A stretch of 64,000 nt of DNA from Sphingobacterium chuzhouense (GCF_014692525.1 NZ_JACNYL010000002.1:1-64000); one strand, 5' to 3'. Positions 37,093 through 46,343 are shown, numbered from the stretch's first letter. Made by a program: numbers and translations. The notes: generated by a model not told the origin, from the letters alone.

Positions 37093-37862
37093 CTAATTTC
37101 AGATATATCAAAATTTGATTTCTTTACGAATGGTAAATTAAAGTCGAAAGACTGTTCGAATGTCGTTCTAGTGATTTGTGTTATTAAGCTCTGAGCTTCA
37201 GATATGGTCATAGGCGTTTTAGGAGCCTCATGTCCCATATTACCATGGCGAGCAGCTAAACCTAATGTTTCATAGTTATTCGCGGTATGTGTGAGCGATT
37301 TAAGCACCTTATCTGAAAACCCCAACTCATTAAGGTTAGTTCCTTTTGCTTTAAGAAAATTTTTCACCTCGTCAAGTGTTTGATATATTGTACGGAAGTT
37401 CATTTCGTGCGCACACATGAACAGTATGGTCTGTATAAAGATATCTGACTTAGCTGCTCTCATGATCTCAGCAACTATATGGTTATTATTAGTTTGCTTT
37501 GATATTTGATTTATTTTAAAGTCAATATCTACTCGTTCAATGGGTTGGTGAGGATTATAATGCACAACTTTATTTTGGTCAATATTAATCAGTCGTTCCA
37601 GTCTTATATACCCAGCATCCGCCTTATTCTCATACATTAAAAACTCAGCTCCATTTAAAAATGAACAGATTTGGTAGGCTTTTGAATATATATCTTCTGG
37701 GTTTGTCAAGTGATTTAGGTGTACCGAAGAAAAGTATTGTGTTAAATCAATTCCCTCTTCTCCATCTTCATAAATGACGATGTCTGCAGAATCAAGATGA
37801 TGCGAGAGGTCGTATAAATATGAGTAAGCCCCCCTAACTATAAAACTCCACTTCAAATTCAT
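37086..37862 (-). CDS. HEPN-like protein (candidate RNase or nucleotide-binding toxin)
   Basis: A 258-residue protein. The C-terminal third is all helical and carries Arg205-x5-His211 (ARHGNMGHE), the R-x4-6-H signature of HEPN domains, preceded by a polar Asn-Asn. HEPN proteins are common RNase effectors in abortive infection and toxin-antitoxin systems. The N-terminal half (residues 1-110) is unassigned. It overlaps the next upstream gene by four bases, so it is part of a tight minus-strand operon with two HTH-like proteins. Confidence 0.6.
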   Translation of the reverse strand: MNLKWSFIVRGAYSYLYDLSHHLDSADIVIYEDGEEGIDLTQYFSSVHLNHLTNPEDIYSKAYQICSFLNGAEFLMYENKADAGYIRLERLINIDQNKVVHYNPHQPIERVDIDFKINQISKQTNNNHIVAEIMRAAKSDIFIQTILFMCAHEMNFRTIYQTLDEVKNFLKAKGTNLNELGFSDKVLKSLTHTANNYETLGLAARHGNMGHEAPKTPMTISEAQSLITQITRTTFEQSFDFNLPFVKKSNFDISEIRW

Positions 37863-38539
37863 AATTTGATTTTTTCTTTGATATAAACAAACCTCCCATT
37901 CCTATCCTTCTTCTTATTAAGCTTCGGAAGCCCTTTTGTGCCATTGCAAGCTTTAAGCGCATTCACCAAAAACAACGGCCGTACTGCTCCGGTCAATTCT
38001 GCCGTGCAATCATTGAAAATTTGCAAAGCATTTTTTGCGACATCAAAGTAATCGGATTCAATCTTGTCCAGCACCCAATCCTGTACTCTTTCTTCTGACA
38101 CTACATAAGTAGGTTCTGCAAATTCGAGTTGCCAATCCTTTTCTTCGGTGCCGAAAGTAGCTATAAATTCAATGGTGCCATCCTCGAACTGTCTTTCTGC
38201 ATGGTAAGAGACAGCGTCATTTTCATCAGTAGCCTCTGAGATGCGAATCTTATAGCTAGGCTTTTGATTAACGTCTGGAACGATGGCTTGGATACCGCAG
38301 TTAAAAATCTGCCGGAATATATTATTAAAAGGGATTGTATAAATCAAGGTATGGGCTAGATCCTCTACATCACGGACGTAAAAATCACGTTGCCCCATGA
38401 GAAACGATAATTCAAACTGGCTGTAACGCTTTCGCTTTCTCAGCACAAGCACATTGAGCATTTTCTCAACCTCTATTTGTGGCATTGCTGTTATCTGTAT
38501 TTCTTTAAACTCTAAATGGGCTTGCATATTATCGGTCAA
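37859..38539 (-). CDS. hypothetical protein with N-terminal HTH-like segment
   Basis: A 226-residue protein. The segment VLRKRKRYSQFELSFLMGQR with DFYVRDVEDL resembles an XRE-type helix-turn-helix in which helix 2-3 is SQFELSFLMG. The C-terminal half has alternating strands and a lysine-rich tail (KLNKKKDRNGRFVYIKEKIK). It overlaps the HEPN-like gene by four bases. The pair could be a regulator or antitoxin and its effector, by position. Confidence 0.55.
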   Translation of the reverse strand: MTDNMQAHLEFKEIQITAMPQIEVEKMLNVLVLRKRKRYSQFELSFLMGQRDFYVRDVEDLAHTLIYTIPFNNIFRQIFNCGIQAIVPDVNQKPSYKIRISEATDENDAVSYHAERQFEDGTIEFIATFGTEEKDWQLEFAEPTYVVSEERVQDWVLDKIESDYFDVAKNALQIFNDCTAELTGAVRPLFLVNALKACNGTKGLPKLNKKKDRNGRFVYIKEKIKL

Positions 38540-38564
38540 CCAATTGCTGTTGATTACAAATATA

Positions 38565-39158
38565 CTAAACCTTCTTCTGCTTTTTTGGTAGGATGTAGGT
38601 ATTTAAGCCGCTATCATTAAGGATTACCTCCAAGCGTTTGTTTTTGCTTTTGACAGCATTTTCTAATACTTGTGTGAAATTGCTAGCCTCCCAGTTTTGG
38701 TCTTGTACTTTGTTTGCTTTGGCCACGATTTCGGCTAACGTTTTAGCTTTTTTAAAGAAATTTGTCGCCTCAATTAATGCGTTAATTGTGCCCGTGGGAC
38801 CTGATCCAGTTGGAATCGGGTCGATCTTTTTTATTATTTTTTCGTCACTAAGTATTTCAACAGGATAAAAGTCGTGAATAGTATATTCTGTTTTTATAAC
38901 AGTGTTATCATTATTATCAATGAGTTCTTTTTCTTTTTCTTTGGCTTTTTCTGTTATGTATATTGCTACGTTGCTCAAAACCTCATCATTGTATTTACCG
39001 TTGTGAGCATTGCTTTCTATATGCCCAATATATTTTGGGTTTTTTTTGAGAAAAGTGGACATCTCCTCACCAGTTATGCCTAGTTCTAGTCGTATAGATC
39101 TTATTGTAGTTATAATAAAGAGTTCAATAGGTGATAAATACCATGTCTTCTTTTCCAT
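38565..39158 (-). CDS. XRE-like HTH domain protein
   Basis: A 197-residue protein; residues 15-50 (IRSIRLELGITGEEMSTFLK then KNPKYIGHIESN) look like an XRE helix-turn-helix, where LGITGEEMSTFL stands for the first two helices. The rest is helical (ALIEATNFFKKAKTLAEIVA) and ends in a lysine-rich tail. It is first in the minus-strand operon 39158-36865, 26 bases before the next HTH-like gene, and may control it. Confidence 0.6.
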   Translation of the reverse strand: MEKKTWYLSPIELFIITTIRSIRLELGITGEEMSTFLKKNPKYIGHIESNAHNGKYNDEVLSNVAIYITEKAKEKEKELIDNNDNTVIKTEYTIHDFYPVEILSDEKIIKKIDPIPTGSGPTGTINALIEATNFFKKAKTLAEIVAKANKVQDQNWEASNFTQVLENAVKSKNKRLEVILNDSGLNTYILPKKQKKV

Positions 39159-39206
39159 ATTTTAAATGACGGGATTAGTTTCTTTTATCATAAGTGTCTT
39201 AAATAA

Positions 39207-39238
39207 TTTGATTTTTAGATATGGAATACGTATCTTTG
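39207..39238 (+). promoter_or_regulatory. Bacteroidota promoter for the 39-46 kb SusCD operon
   Basis: TTTG at 39207-39210 and TATCTTTG at 39231-39238 (a full match to TAnnTTTG) are separated by 20 bases, the expected spacing. Transcription would start near 39245 and run through a leader of about 530 bases before the first small ORF. Confidence 0.78.
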
Positions 39239-39304
39239 ATTTGTCTAGAAAACAATATTAGTTTTCTGTAGAAAAGGTGTTAAACTTAGAGTCTTGCGGC
39301 TACA

Positions 39305-39457
39305 TTCTCACGCCGTAACGCAGGGCAGCAGTATAAACACCCACATCTTCACTGTTATGTGTATATTTGTACGCGTATGGTAGATGTGGGCCTGCTGTAA
39401 ATCCGTGTTACGTAAGGCGTGAGAACTGAAAAGTAGCCACGGTGTGCAGGCCCACAT
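39305..39457 (+). ncRNA. structured 5' leader with two mutually exclusive foldings
   Basis: TTCTCACGCC (39305-39314) pairs with GGCGTGAGAA (39416-39425); GTAAC (39315-39319) with GTTAC (39407-39411); CAGCAG (39326-39331) with CTGCTG (39392-39397); CCCACATCT (39340-39348) with AGATGTGGG (39382-39390): one long interrupted stem. But ATGTGGGCCTGC (39384-39395), part of its 3' arm, is also perfectly complementary to GCAGGCCCACAT (39446-39457). The two pairings cannot coexist, the hallmark of an attenuator or riboswitch-like switch. It lies in the leader of the TlpA/SusC/SusD operon. A further hairpin CTCGTTA-TAACGAG follows near 39490-39510. Ligand or trigger unknown; a trans-acting RNA is another option. 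Confidence 0.6.
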
Positions 39458-39680
39458 GTATCAAAAGAAGCTGCTAACCATCAGGACTCGTTATATAAGT
39501 AACGAGCAATGAAAACCGGAAGAAAAAAACTTTACAAAAACTTAATTTCTCCGCCCGACTAGGTGGGTGCAAACAGCCACTATGGCTTTTCTAAAGATGC
39601 GACAGTGCAAAACCGAATCATAAAACCAATATGAAACTTCGTATCGTTCGCATCATTTCTAAAAACATTTTACTAACTGT

Positions 39681-39754
39681 GTGTGGTCTAAACTAGGTTT
39701 AGCCACAAAGGAGATATAGCGAAGAAAGAAAAAAGCAGAACCTCTGGACCACAC
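39681..39754 (+). promoter_or_regulatory. second stem-loop domain of the leader
   Basis: GTGTGGTC (39681-39688) is complementary to GACCACAC (39747-39754), and inside it CTAAAC (39688-39693) pairs with GTTTAG (39697-39702). This closes just before the 43-codon ORF at 39772, so it may affect its translation. Confidence 0.5.
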
Positions 39755-39771
39755 CCTTAAAACCTCGAAAA

Positions 39772-39903
39772 ATGAACAATTTTTACCAGGGTGGGAGGGA
39801 ACTGCCCTTAGCCAACGCGAAATCGCGATTTGTCGAAAAACTGAATATGAAACGCCGACGCTGGCCGCTAAAGAGGAGAAAGGAGAGTATTAATGGACTT
39901 TAG
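39772..39903 (+). CDS. 43-residue basic leader peptide ORF
   Basis: ATG 39772 opens 43 codons ending at 39903, overlapping the ATG of the next gene (39893) by 11 bases, so the two may be translationally coupled. The C-terminal half is strongly basic (NMKRRRWPLKRRKES) and the N-terminus is MNNFYQGGRELPLANAKSRF. It could act as a translated leader controlling the operon, or a small RNA-binding protein. Not recognised. Confidence 0.45.
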   Translation: MNNFYQGGRELPLANAKSRFVEKLNMKRRRWPLKRRKESINGL

Positions 39904-40276
39904 ATATCTGCCATTACTCCAAAGTGCGTGCGAGATAATCGCTGAAAACTATGATCCTCAGAAAAAAATCCAAGATTTCTGGGAGAAATACGGAGCCAAC
40001 AATAGCCGTCTCCATGTCCTCAATCTTTTTCTGTTCTACAAAGGCGAAACCGTACTCCAAGAGCAGCTTACCATAGAAGAGATGAAACAGTTTTCTCAAG
40101 ATCTGATGACGTTGCTCATGGCTTATTACGTTGCCCATCGGGAAAAGATAAATCTCGACGATATAAAAATTCCTGTAGAGGAAACACGAGAAGAGAATGG
40201 AGAGGAAGGTTCTTTTTCGGATATCCCGTATACTATACTTGGACTGCACTATTTGGAGCAAAAACTAAACCGTTAA
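39893..40276 (+). CDS. hypothetical 127-residue acidic protein
   Basis: A soluble helical protein (YLPLLQSACEIIAENYDPQK; TIEEMKQFSQDLMTLLMAYY) with an acidic C-terminal part (EETREENGEEGSFSDIPY). No signal peptide. It sits three bases before the TlpA-like gene and therefore belongs to the same operon. The family is not recognised. Confidence 0.65.
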   Translation: MDFRYLPLLQSACEIIAENYDPQKKIQDFWEKYGANNSRLHVLNLFLFYKGETVLQEQLTIEEMKQFSQDLMTLLMAYYVAHREKINLDDIKIPVEETREENGEEGSFSDIPYTILGLHYLEQKLNR

Positions 40277-40279
40277 ATT

Positions 40280-41740
40280 ATGAACAATAGCAATAGTCAT
40301 AAAAGTATTTATGCAACCTTATGGGAAAAGCAAGCGTCTATGTATAAGGAGACGTTCTTGAACCTATTGATAAAATTTTCACACTTATTCTATCAAGCGA
40401 CAGAGAACAGATCAATCTCCATTGTTATGGGAATGATTTGTGTTTCGTTGAAGAGTTTGTTTTTTAAGGCAACGAAGAACAAAGTAGTCTTTTCTTATGG
40501 ACTACTTTGTTTCATGTTGTTTAATCTATCAGAAGCCCGGACGCAGTCCCGAGATCATCTCGGGACTGCCGAAAGGCAAACCGAGATTAAGCCATTGGAA
40601 ATAGGGGATACCATCCCCGAACAGCTTTGGAACCTACCTTTACAGGTCGTTAACCATCCTAATGGAAAAGATACAATTACCCTAAACGACTACCGAGATA
40701 AAAAGCTCATTATTCTGGATTTTTGGGCGACATGGTGCGCGCCTTGTATCGCTTCGCTCGTCAAGTTGGAAAACATAGAGAAAAAGCTCGCTGCAGATTT
40801 TAAGCTCATACCGGTTACACGCGAGAATACCGAAACAATAGCAAAGCGGCTGGCCCATCGGGAACTGAAGCCTTTCTCGATCTATAACGATACCTTGCTG
40901 AACGCTATTTTCCCGCATCGGAGCATACCGCACCAAATATGGTTACAAGGTGATAGCATCGTACATATCAGCAATGCTTCCCAAAGTACGGAAGAACACA
41001 TCAGGGCGACAATCAGAGGTGAACTGCCGGCAATGGAGGCGAAGTTTGAAATGCTCGACTTTGATAAGTTAAAACCGTTGGAGATCTACGCAGAGAGAGT
41101 CGATGCGCCTGTGTACCATCAGTCAACGCTCACGGGACGTATTAAGGGTATAGGAAGCCGGAGAGGATATGCATATGATGGTGATGATAAGATCCTGTTC
41201 CTCAATAACAGCAGAATCTTGGATGTATATAAGTGGAAATATACAATTACTCCAAATAGAATAATCCCTGAAATGGAACCTGCGGAGATGGATAGTAAAG
41301 CCGAAGATCTGTTGAACTTCTGGTTTTCCTATCAACTGCGAGTACCTAAAGAAACTCCGGATTCAAATTGTATAAAGTTGCTTACCTCTGAGATGGAGCA
41401 GGCTTTTGGTCTGTCCGGCCATATGGAGGAACGACAAGTTTCCGTAAAAAGCATCGTGCGAGATGTATCAATAAAGAGTGTTCCATACTCCATGACAACA
41501 AATACAATTAAACTGGCAAACCTTATAAACGGATTAAACGATTCGAACAATTGGTTCAAAGAACTACCGATATATACGACCGAAGAAGCCGATGCCACAA
41601 TCATCCATACGATGTTTTCATTGAACGAGTTAGTAAATGACGAACAAAAATTAGTAGAAGTAATGAGGATGAACGGACTGAGATTAGTGGATGACATTCA
41701 ATCTATTCCTATGCTGGTTATAAAACAAACTAACGAATAA
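40280..41740 (+). CDS. TlpA-like thioredoxin protein with long C-terminal domain
   Basis: A 486-residue protein. An N-terminal region with a membrane segment (VFSYGLLCFMLFNLSEA, residues 69-86) precedes a TlpA/ResA-type thioredoxin domain with FWATWCAPC (Cys153 and Cys156; LIILDFWATWCAPCIASLVK). Residues 260-486 form a second domain (DUF3738-like in outline: YSMTTNTIKLANLINGLNDS). It is followed two bases later by SusC. Bases 40543-40569 are a perfect palindrome embedded in the reading frame just after the membrane segment. Confidence 0.82.
   Translation: MNNSNSHKSIYATLWEKQASMYKETFLNLLIKFSHLFYQATENRSISIVMGMICVSLKSLFFKATKNKVVFSYGLLCFMLFNLSEARTQSRDHLGTAERQTEIKPLEIGDTIPEQLWNLPLQVVNHPNGKDTITLNDYRDKKLIILDFWATWCAPCIASLVKLENIEKKLAADFKLIPVTRENTETIAKRLAHRELKPFSIYNDTLLNAIFPHRSIPHQIWLQGDSIVHISNASQSTEEHIRATIRGELPAMEAKFEMLDFDKLKPLEIYAERVDAPVYHQSTLTGRIKGIGSRRGYAYDGDDKILFLNNSRILDVYKWKYTITPNRIIPEMEPAEMDSKAEDLLNFWFSYQLRVPKETPDSNCIKLLTSEMEQAFGLSGHMEERQVSVKSIVRDVSIKSVPYSMTTNTIKLANLINGLNDSNNWFKELPIYTTEEADATIIHTMFSLNELVNDEQKLVEVMRMNGLRLVDDIQSIPMLVIKQTNE
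40543..40569 (+). repeat. perfect palindromic element inside a coding sequence
   Basis: GCAGTCCCGAGA, a three-base loop TCA, then TCTCGGGACTGC: a flawless 12-bp stem that lies in frame after the signal/membrane segment of the TlpA-like gene. It has the look of a small dispersed palindromic (REP-like) element. Confidence 0.65.
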
Positions 41741-41741
41741 T

Positions 41742-44700
41742 ATGAAAGAAAGGATCTTAAAAATTATGGGAACCTTACTGCTGTTTCCTGTTTTTTGTTA
41801 TGCGCAGACAACGTTATCAGGCAGGCTGCTGGATGATAATGACTCACCGATCGGTAACGCTTCCATACGTAGTGTCGTATATGGAACACAATGGATTGTC
41901 GATAGGGAAGGTAAGTTTGAAATAGTTGCACAGCCCACGGACACGCTCTCTTTTAGGGCGATCGGTTATGGGGAAATAAGAATGGCGACGACTGATTTTC
42001 CAGAAAATGGTATCGTTAGACTCCCCAAAGAAAACAATGTACTAGAGGATGTGGAGATCGTTCACACCGGCTTCCAGAGTCTGAAAAAAGAGCAGATTAC
42101 GGGAGCGGTAGATATTATATCGGAAGACCTTCTGAACAGGACAACAGGCGCCGATTTTCTTTCCCGAATAGAGGGGCTTACGCCTGGATTACAGTTCAAT
42201 AAAGGAGTTGCTGCCGAAACCGATCCTTTTCTGATACGGGGACGTAGCACCTTTACGGCTGAAGCTCAGCCGTTGATCGTGTTGGATGACTTTCCCTATG
42301 AGGGGGAATTACATGATATAAATCCGAACGATGTAGCATCGGTGACGGTATTAAAGGACGCTGCTGCGGCGAGTATATGGGGAGCAAGGGCAGCGAATGG
42401 AGTCATCGTGGTCAAAACCAAGGAAGGACGGGGGAGTCGGACAAAGATAGAGTTCAAAACGGATATCGCATTGGAATCCCGGCCTGACCTGCAACATATC
42501 GACTGGATAACTGCGTCGGAAATGATCGACTTTGAAAAGCAACGGTTTGCCGAAGGTGGTTACGATAATCTTTTGGAGGGGCCATATTATGGCCGGGGCA
42601 TTACGCCTGTTTTGGAATTACTTTTTAAGCAACGGGGAAATCCGGATGATCATGCCATTGACGGACAGATTGAGGCATTCAAAGAGCACGATGTTCGTAA
42701 GGATATGGCAAAGTATCTATATCGATCTGCTCCTCGGCAACAATATCATGTAGGGTTATCCGGTAGCACGGACAACCTTAATTATATGTTTTCGGCAGGC
42801 TATTATGACCAGGCCGCAACGCTTCGAGGAACGAACCAGAATCGATTCACGTTAAGGAGTAACAACACGTTTAAAATAGCGCCTTTCTTGGATATCCAAC
42901 ATACACTCCAGTTCACCCGCTCGGAGAATAGATCCGGTGATAATCCGGGATATGCTATAGGAGGAATTTATCCGTACGCCCAGCTGGTAGATGATGCAGG
43001 GAATCCGGCCAATCTATATTTAGATTATCCGAAGGCATATCTTGATACGTTGGGGGGTGGCGAGCTTCTGGACTGGACCTATAACCCCGTCCGGGACCTC
43101 ACAACCGTGGACAATAGGACGAAGAACAACAACATAACGACCGGTCTGGGGATCAATGTAAAACCTTTCACGGGATTGACTGTGGCTGCACGTTACCAAT
43201 ACCAATACGGTAAGACCGAAACGGCAAACAACAATGGTGCAGATTCCTATTCTACCCGTACGCTGGTGAACAGGTTTTCTTACTATGAGAACAACCAATG
43301 GAACCGACCAATCCCCATAGGTGGTATACTCGATTATTCCAACACCAGTCTGGTATCCCATCAGGGACGTATACAGGCGGATTATTCTGCTACTTGGAAG
43401 GAAAAATATAGTCTTGACGCTATTGGAGGTTATGAAATTAGAAGTAGGACAGAGGATGGACAAAGAGGAAGGCTATATGGCTACTACCCCGAAAGAATGA
43501 CGACTATACCCACGATAGATTACGTAAGAAACTATACCATATTGACCACGGGCACTACCGCACGTATTTCACCGGTCGGTAGTGTATCTAAAATGACGGA
43601 CAATTTTCTTTCATGGTATGGTAACGCGACGTTTGGATACCATAACAGCGTGTTCCTTTCAGGCAGTGTAAGGAAAGATCAGGCGAACCTTTTTGGGGTT
43701 GCCGCGAATGCAAAGGGCGCACCGTTTTGGTCTACCGGAATCCGGTGGGAAATCGGAAAGCTACCGGCATTGGAGAAATCTTCTATCGATCGGCTCGCAT
43801 TGCGCTTTACCTACGGGATAAACGGAAATGTTTCCCGATCCGCATCAGCGTTGACTACAATGTACTATGTTAACTACACTGGTTCGGGGCTGCCGGGAGG
43901 TGCGCTGAACAGCCCGCCGAATAGAAATTTACGTTGGGAAAGAGTTCTCTCAAGCAACCTCGGGCTAGATTTCTCGCTTTGGTCCGGTACTTTGTACGGT
44001 TCCGTAGACTATTATCATAAAAACGGTAGAGATCTACTGGCGGAAGCGCCGGTCGATCCAACTTTAGGCGTCAGTCACTTTTTTGGAAATATTGCCTCCA
44101 TGAACGGCAAGGGGGTAGACGTAATATTGACTTCAAGAAATCTGAAGAATGTAATAAGTTGGAATACCACGTTGAATTTAAGTTATACGCAGGGGAGGGT
44201 TCGTGAATATCTGATGCCGGTCGGCAATGTACCTACGGTTTACTTGTCGGGAACAACGATTGCGCCGATCGAAGGTAAACCATTGTATTCCCTGTTTAGT
44301 TATCCGTGGGCCGGACTCGATCCCGAAAACGGAGATCCTTTGGGCTATCTGGAAGGTGCGGTATCTAAGGATTACCAGAATATTACGACCGGTACACGAA
44401 TTGAAGAGATGGTATTTAACGGCCCGGTTCAGGCGCCATGGTATGGGAGTTTGCGAAACGATTTCCGTTATAAAGGGATCGGTCTTTCGATAAATGTAAG
44501 CTATAAATTCGGTGGTTATTTTCGTGCGCTTTCCTACGCTAGTTCTAATCTATTAACCGGTTTCAATACGCATAGTGATTTTTCAAAAAGATGGCAGAAG
44601 CCCGGGGACGAGGAAATTACCCAGATTCCATCCTTTGACCCCGAAGATGTAGAAGGTCGTGGCATGTTCTACCGATACAGCGACGTACTTGCGCTTCGTT

Positions 44701-44912
44701 CGGATAATATTAGGCTGGAGGATATACTGCTTTCCTATGATATTAAACCCTCACGCTTTTTAGGGGTAGGCTTTGGACAGATGAGATGCTTTGTACAGGT
44801 ACAGCATATAAATCTTGCTTGGCTGGGTAACGAAAGGAAAATTGACCCTTATTTCAACAATGTCCCGCTACAGGGGGCGAGCTTTATCGCTGGGATAAAT
44901 CTTTCTCTATAA
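41742..44912 (+). CDS. SusC/RagA-family TonB-linked outer membrane transporter
   Basis: A 1056-residue outer-membrane protein: signal peptide ending CYAQT, a short carboxypeptidase-regulatory-like domain (LSGRLLDDNDSPIGNASIRS), the plug (AQPLIVLDDFPYEGELHDIN; SVTVLKDAAAASIWGARAAN) and a long barrel with a C-terminal leucine. No STN domain and no sigma/anti-sigma genes lie nearby; control may instead come from the structured leader at 39.3-39.75 kb. Substrate unknown. Confidence 0.94.
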   Translation: MKERILKIMGTLLLFPVFCYAQTTLSGRLLDDNDSPIGNASIRSVVYGTQWIVDREGKFEIVAQPTDTLSFRAIGYGEIRMATTDFPENGIVRLPKENNVLEDVEIVHTGFQSLKKEQITGAVDIISEDLLNRTTGADFLSRIEGLTPGLQFNKGVAAETDPFLIRGRSTFTAEAQPLIVLDDFPYEGELHDINPNDVASVTVLKDAAAASIWGARAANGVIVVKTKEGRGSRTKIEFKTDIALESRPDLQHIDWITASEMIDFEKQRFAEGGYDNLLEGPYYGRGITPVLELLFKQRGNPDDHAIDGQIEAFKEHDVRKDMAKYLYRSAPRQQYHVGLSGSTDNLNYMFSAGYYDQAATLRGTNQNRFTLRSNNTFKIAPFLDIQHTLQFTRSENRSGDNPGYAIGGIYPYAQLVDDAGNPANLYLDYPKAYLDTLGGGELLDWTYNPVRDLTTVDNRTKNNNITTGLGINVKPFTGLTVAARYQYQYGKTETANNNGADSYSTRTLVNRFSYYENNQWNRPIPIGGILDYSNTSLVSHQGRIQADYSATWKEKYSLDAIGGYEIRSRTEDGQRGRLYGYYPERMTTIPTIDYVRNYTILTTGTTARISPVGSVSKMTDNFLSWYGNATFGYHNSVFLSGSVRKDQANLFGVAANAKGAPFWSTGIRWEIGKLPALEKSSIDRLALRFTYGINGNVSRSASALTTMYYVNYTGSGLPGGALNSPPNRNLRWERVLSSNLGLDFSLWSGTLYGSVDYYHKNGRDLLAEAPVDPTLGVSHFFGNIASMNGKGVDVILTSRNLKNVISWNTTLNLSYTQGRVREYLMPVGNVPTVYLSGTTIAPIEGKPLYSLFSYPWAGLDPENGDPLGYLEGAVSKDYQNITTGTRIEEMVFNGPVQAPWYGSLRNDFRYKGIGLSINVSYKFGGYFRALSYASSNLLTGFNTHSDFSKRWQKPGDEEITQIPSFDPEDVEGRGMFYRYSDVLALRSDNIRLEDILLSYDIKPSRFLGVGFGQMRCFVQVQHINLAWLGNERKIDPYFNNVPLQGASFIAGINLSL

Positions 44913-44923
44913 CACAAACAGAT

Positions 44924-46339
44924 ATGAAGAAAAATAAAATAGTAATAACAGCTTTAGTCGTTAGCCTAAGTTTGTTGCAGGCATGCTCAAAAACTGATTT
45001 CTTAGATGCAAAGCCCAATCAAAGTTTAGTTGTGCCGACTACATTAGACGATTTTCAAGCCATATTGGATATGGATCTTATCATGAATGGCGCGCCAAAT
45101 GGACAAGGGCTTGTACCCCAGCTAGGGGAGATCGGTACGGACGATTATTCTATTGTAGAAGATCACTACAATACAAGACTGACTGACGCTTATCGGCGTT
45201 ATCACATATGGGACCCCGAAGCAAATACGGCGGAGCCGTTGTACGATTGGGAGAATCCCTATCGGTGCGTGTTTTATGCCAACGTTGTTCTTGATGGGCT
45301 TGAGGCGATGGAAGAGGGAAGTTATGGTAAAGATGAATGGGGCAACCTTAAAGGAGCCGCCCTGTTTTATAGGGCACATGCCTTGTATCAGCTGGCACAG
45401 GTCTTTGCCTATCCTTACGGGCAGCAGGAAATGGTCCGCTATGGCATTCCTTTAAGATTTAGTTCAGATATCTCGGAAGTAATTACGCGGAGTACGGTTG
45501 AGGAAACCCATGCGCAGATAATAGCCGATTTAAGAGAGGCATCGGCTATGCTACCCGATATAGTTTCTATTAAGGAGCGACCGTCAAAAGCCGCTGCATT
45601 TGCATTGCTCGCACGAGTTTTCCTCTCGATGCGGGATTACGATAATGCCCTTTTATCAGCCGACGCAAGTTTAGCGATTTCGGATAGACTGTTAGATTAT
45701 AATGACCTAAATCCAGCAGCAAACTTTCCCTTTCTGAACAGCGGTATTATGGAATCGGAAGTGCTTTTTAAAAGCACATTCGTATCCCAACCTGGTATAA
45801 CAAGCCCTGTCAATACATTCGTGGCTAAAATTGATGAAGCGCTACTTGAAAGCTATGATCAAGATGATCTACGGCATGACATCTTTTACAGAACTGCCAG
45901 TCCGTCTGGATGGCGTTATAAGGGAAGTTTCTATGGGTCGAATAATTATTTTGCAGGCATTGCAACGGACGAAGTTTATCTCACTAAAATAGAATGTTTG
46001 GCCAGACTCGATAAATTTGACGAGGCTCTTGATCTGCTTGAAAAATTTAGACGTAAGAGGTTCGTTTCAACGTCCGGCAGATACAGAGTGCCCAATAACG
46101 TGAGGGACAATAAAGAAGATTTGATTAATTTCATTAAAGAGGAAAGACGGCGTCAGCTGCCTTTTAGGGGACTTAGATGGACGGATATCCGTCGGTATAA
46201 CCTGGAAGGTGATGGTATAACACTTAGCAGGAATATAGCTAATCAGAACTTTGTGCTTGCTCCCAATGATAACCGGTATGCTTACCTAATACCTTATCTC
46301 ATTATAGGATTTAATGGAATGGAGCAGAATCCTAGATAA
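44924..46339 (+). CDS. SusD/RagB-family lipoprotein
   Basis: A 471-residue lipoprotein (VVSLSLLQACSKTDFLDAKP, Cys21) with a TPR-like core (GAALFYRAHALYQLAQVFAY; KAAAFALLARVFLSMRDYDN) and the C-terminal SusD pattern (TDEVYLTKIECLARLDKFDE; IKEERRRQLPFRGLRWTDIR). It follows SusC by 11 bases and ends at a shared terminator. Confidence 0.93.
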   Translation: MKKNKIVITALVVSLSLLQACSKTDFLDAKPNQSLVVPTTLDDFQAILDMDLIMNGAPNGQGLVPQLGEIGTDDYSIVEDHYNTRLTDAYRRYHIWDPEANTAEPLYDWENPYRCVFYANVVLDGLEAMEEGSYGKDEWGNLKGAALFYRAHALYQLAQVFAYPYGQQEMVRYGIPLRFSSDISEVITRSTVEETHAQIIADLREASAMLPDIVSIKERPSKAAAFALLARVFLSMRDYDNALLSADASLAISDRLLDYNDLNPAANFPFLNSGIMESEVLFKSTFVSQPGITSPVNTFVAKIDEALLESYDQDDLRHDIFYRTASPSGWRYKGSFYGSNNYFAGIATDEVYLTKIECLARLDKFDEALDLLEKFRRKRFVSTSGRYRVPNNVRDNKEDLINFIKEERRRQLPFRGLRWTDIRRYNLEGDGITLSRNIANQNFVLAPNDNRYAYLIPYLIIGFNGMEQNPR

Positions 46340-46343
46340 AAAA

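Noticed and set aside
39305..39457. A retron msr-msd or group II intron RNA
   Set aside because: The long stem looked suggestive, but no reverse transcriptase gene is found in the window and no intron domain V-like hairpin was seen.
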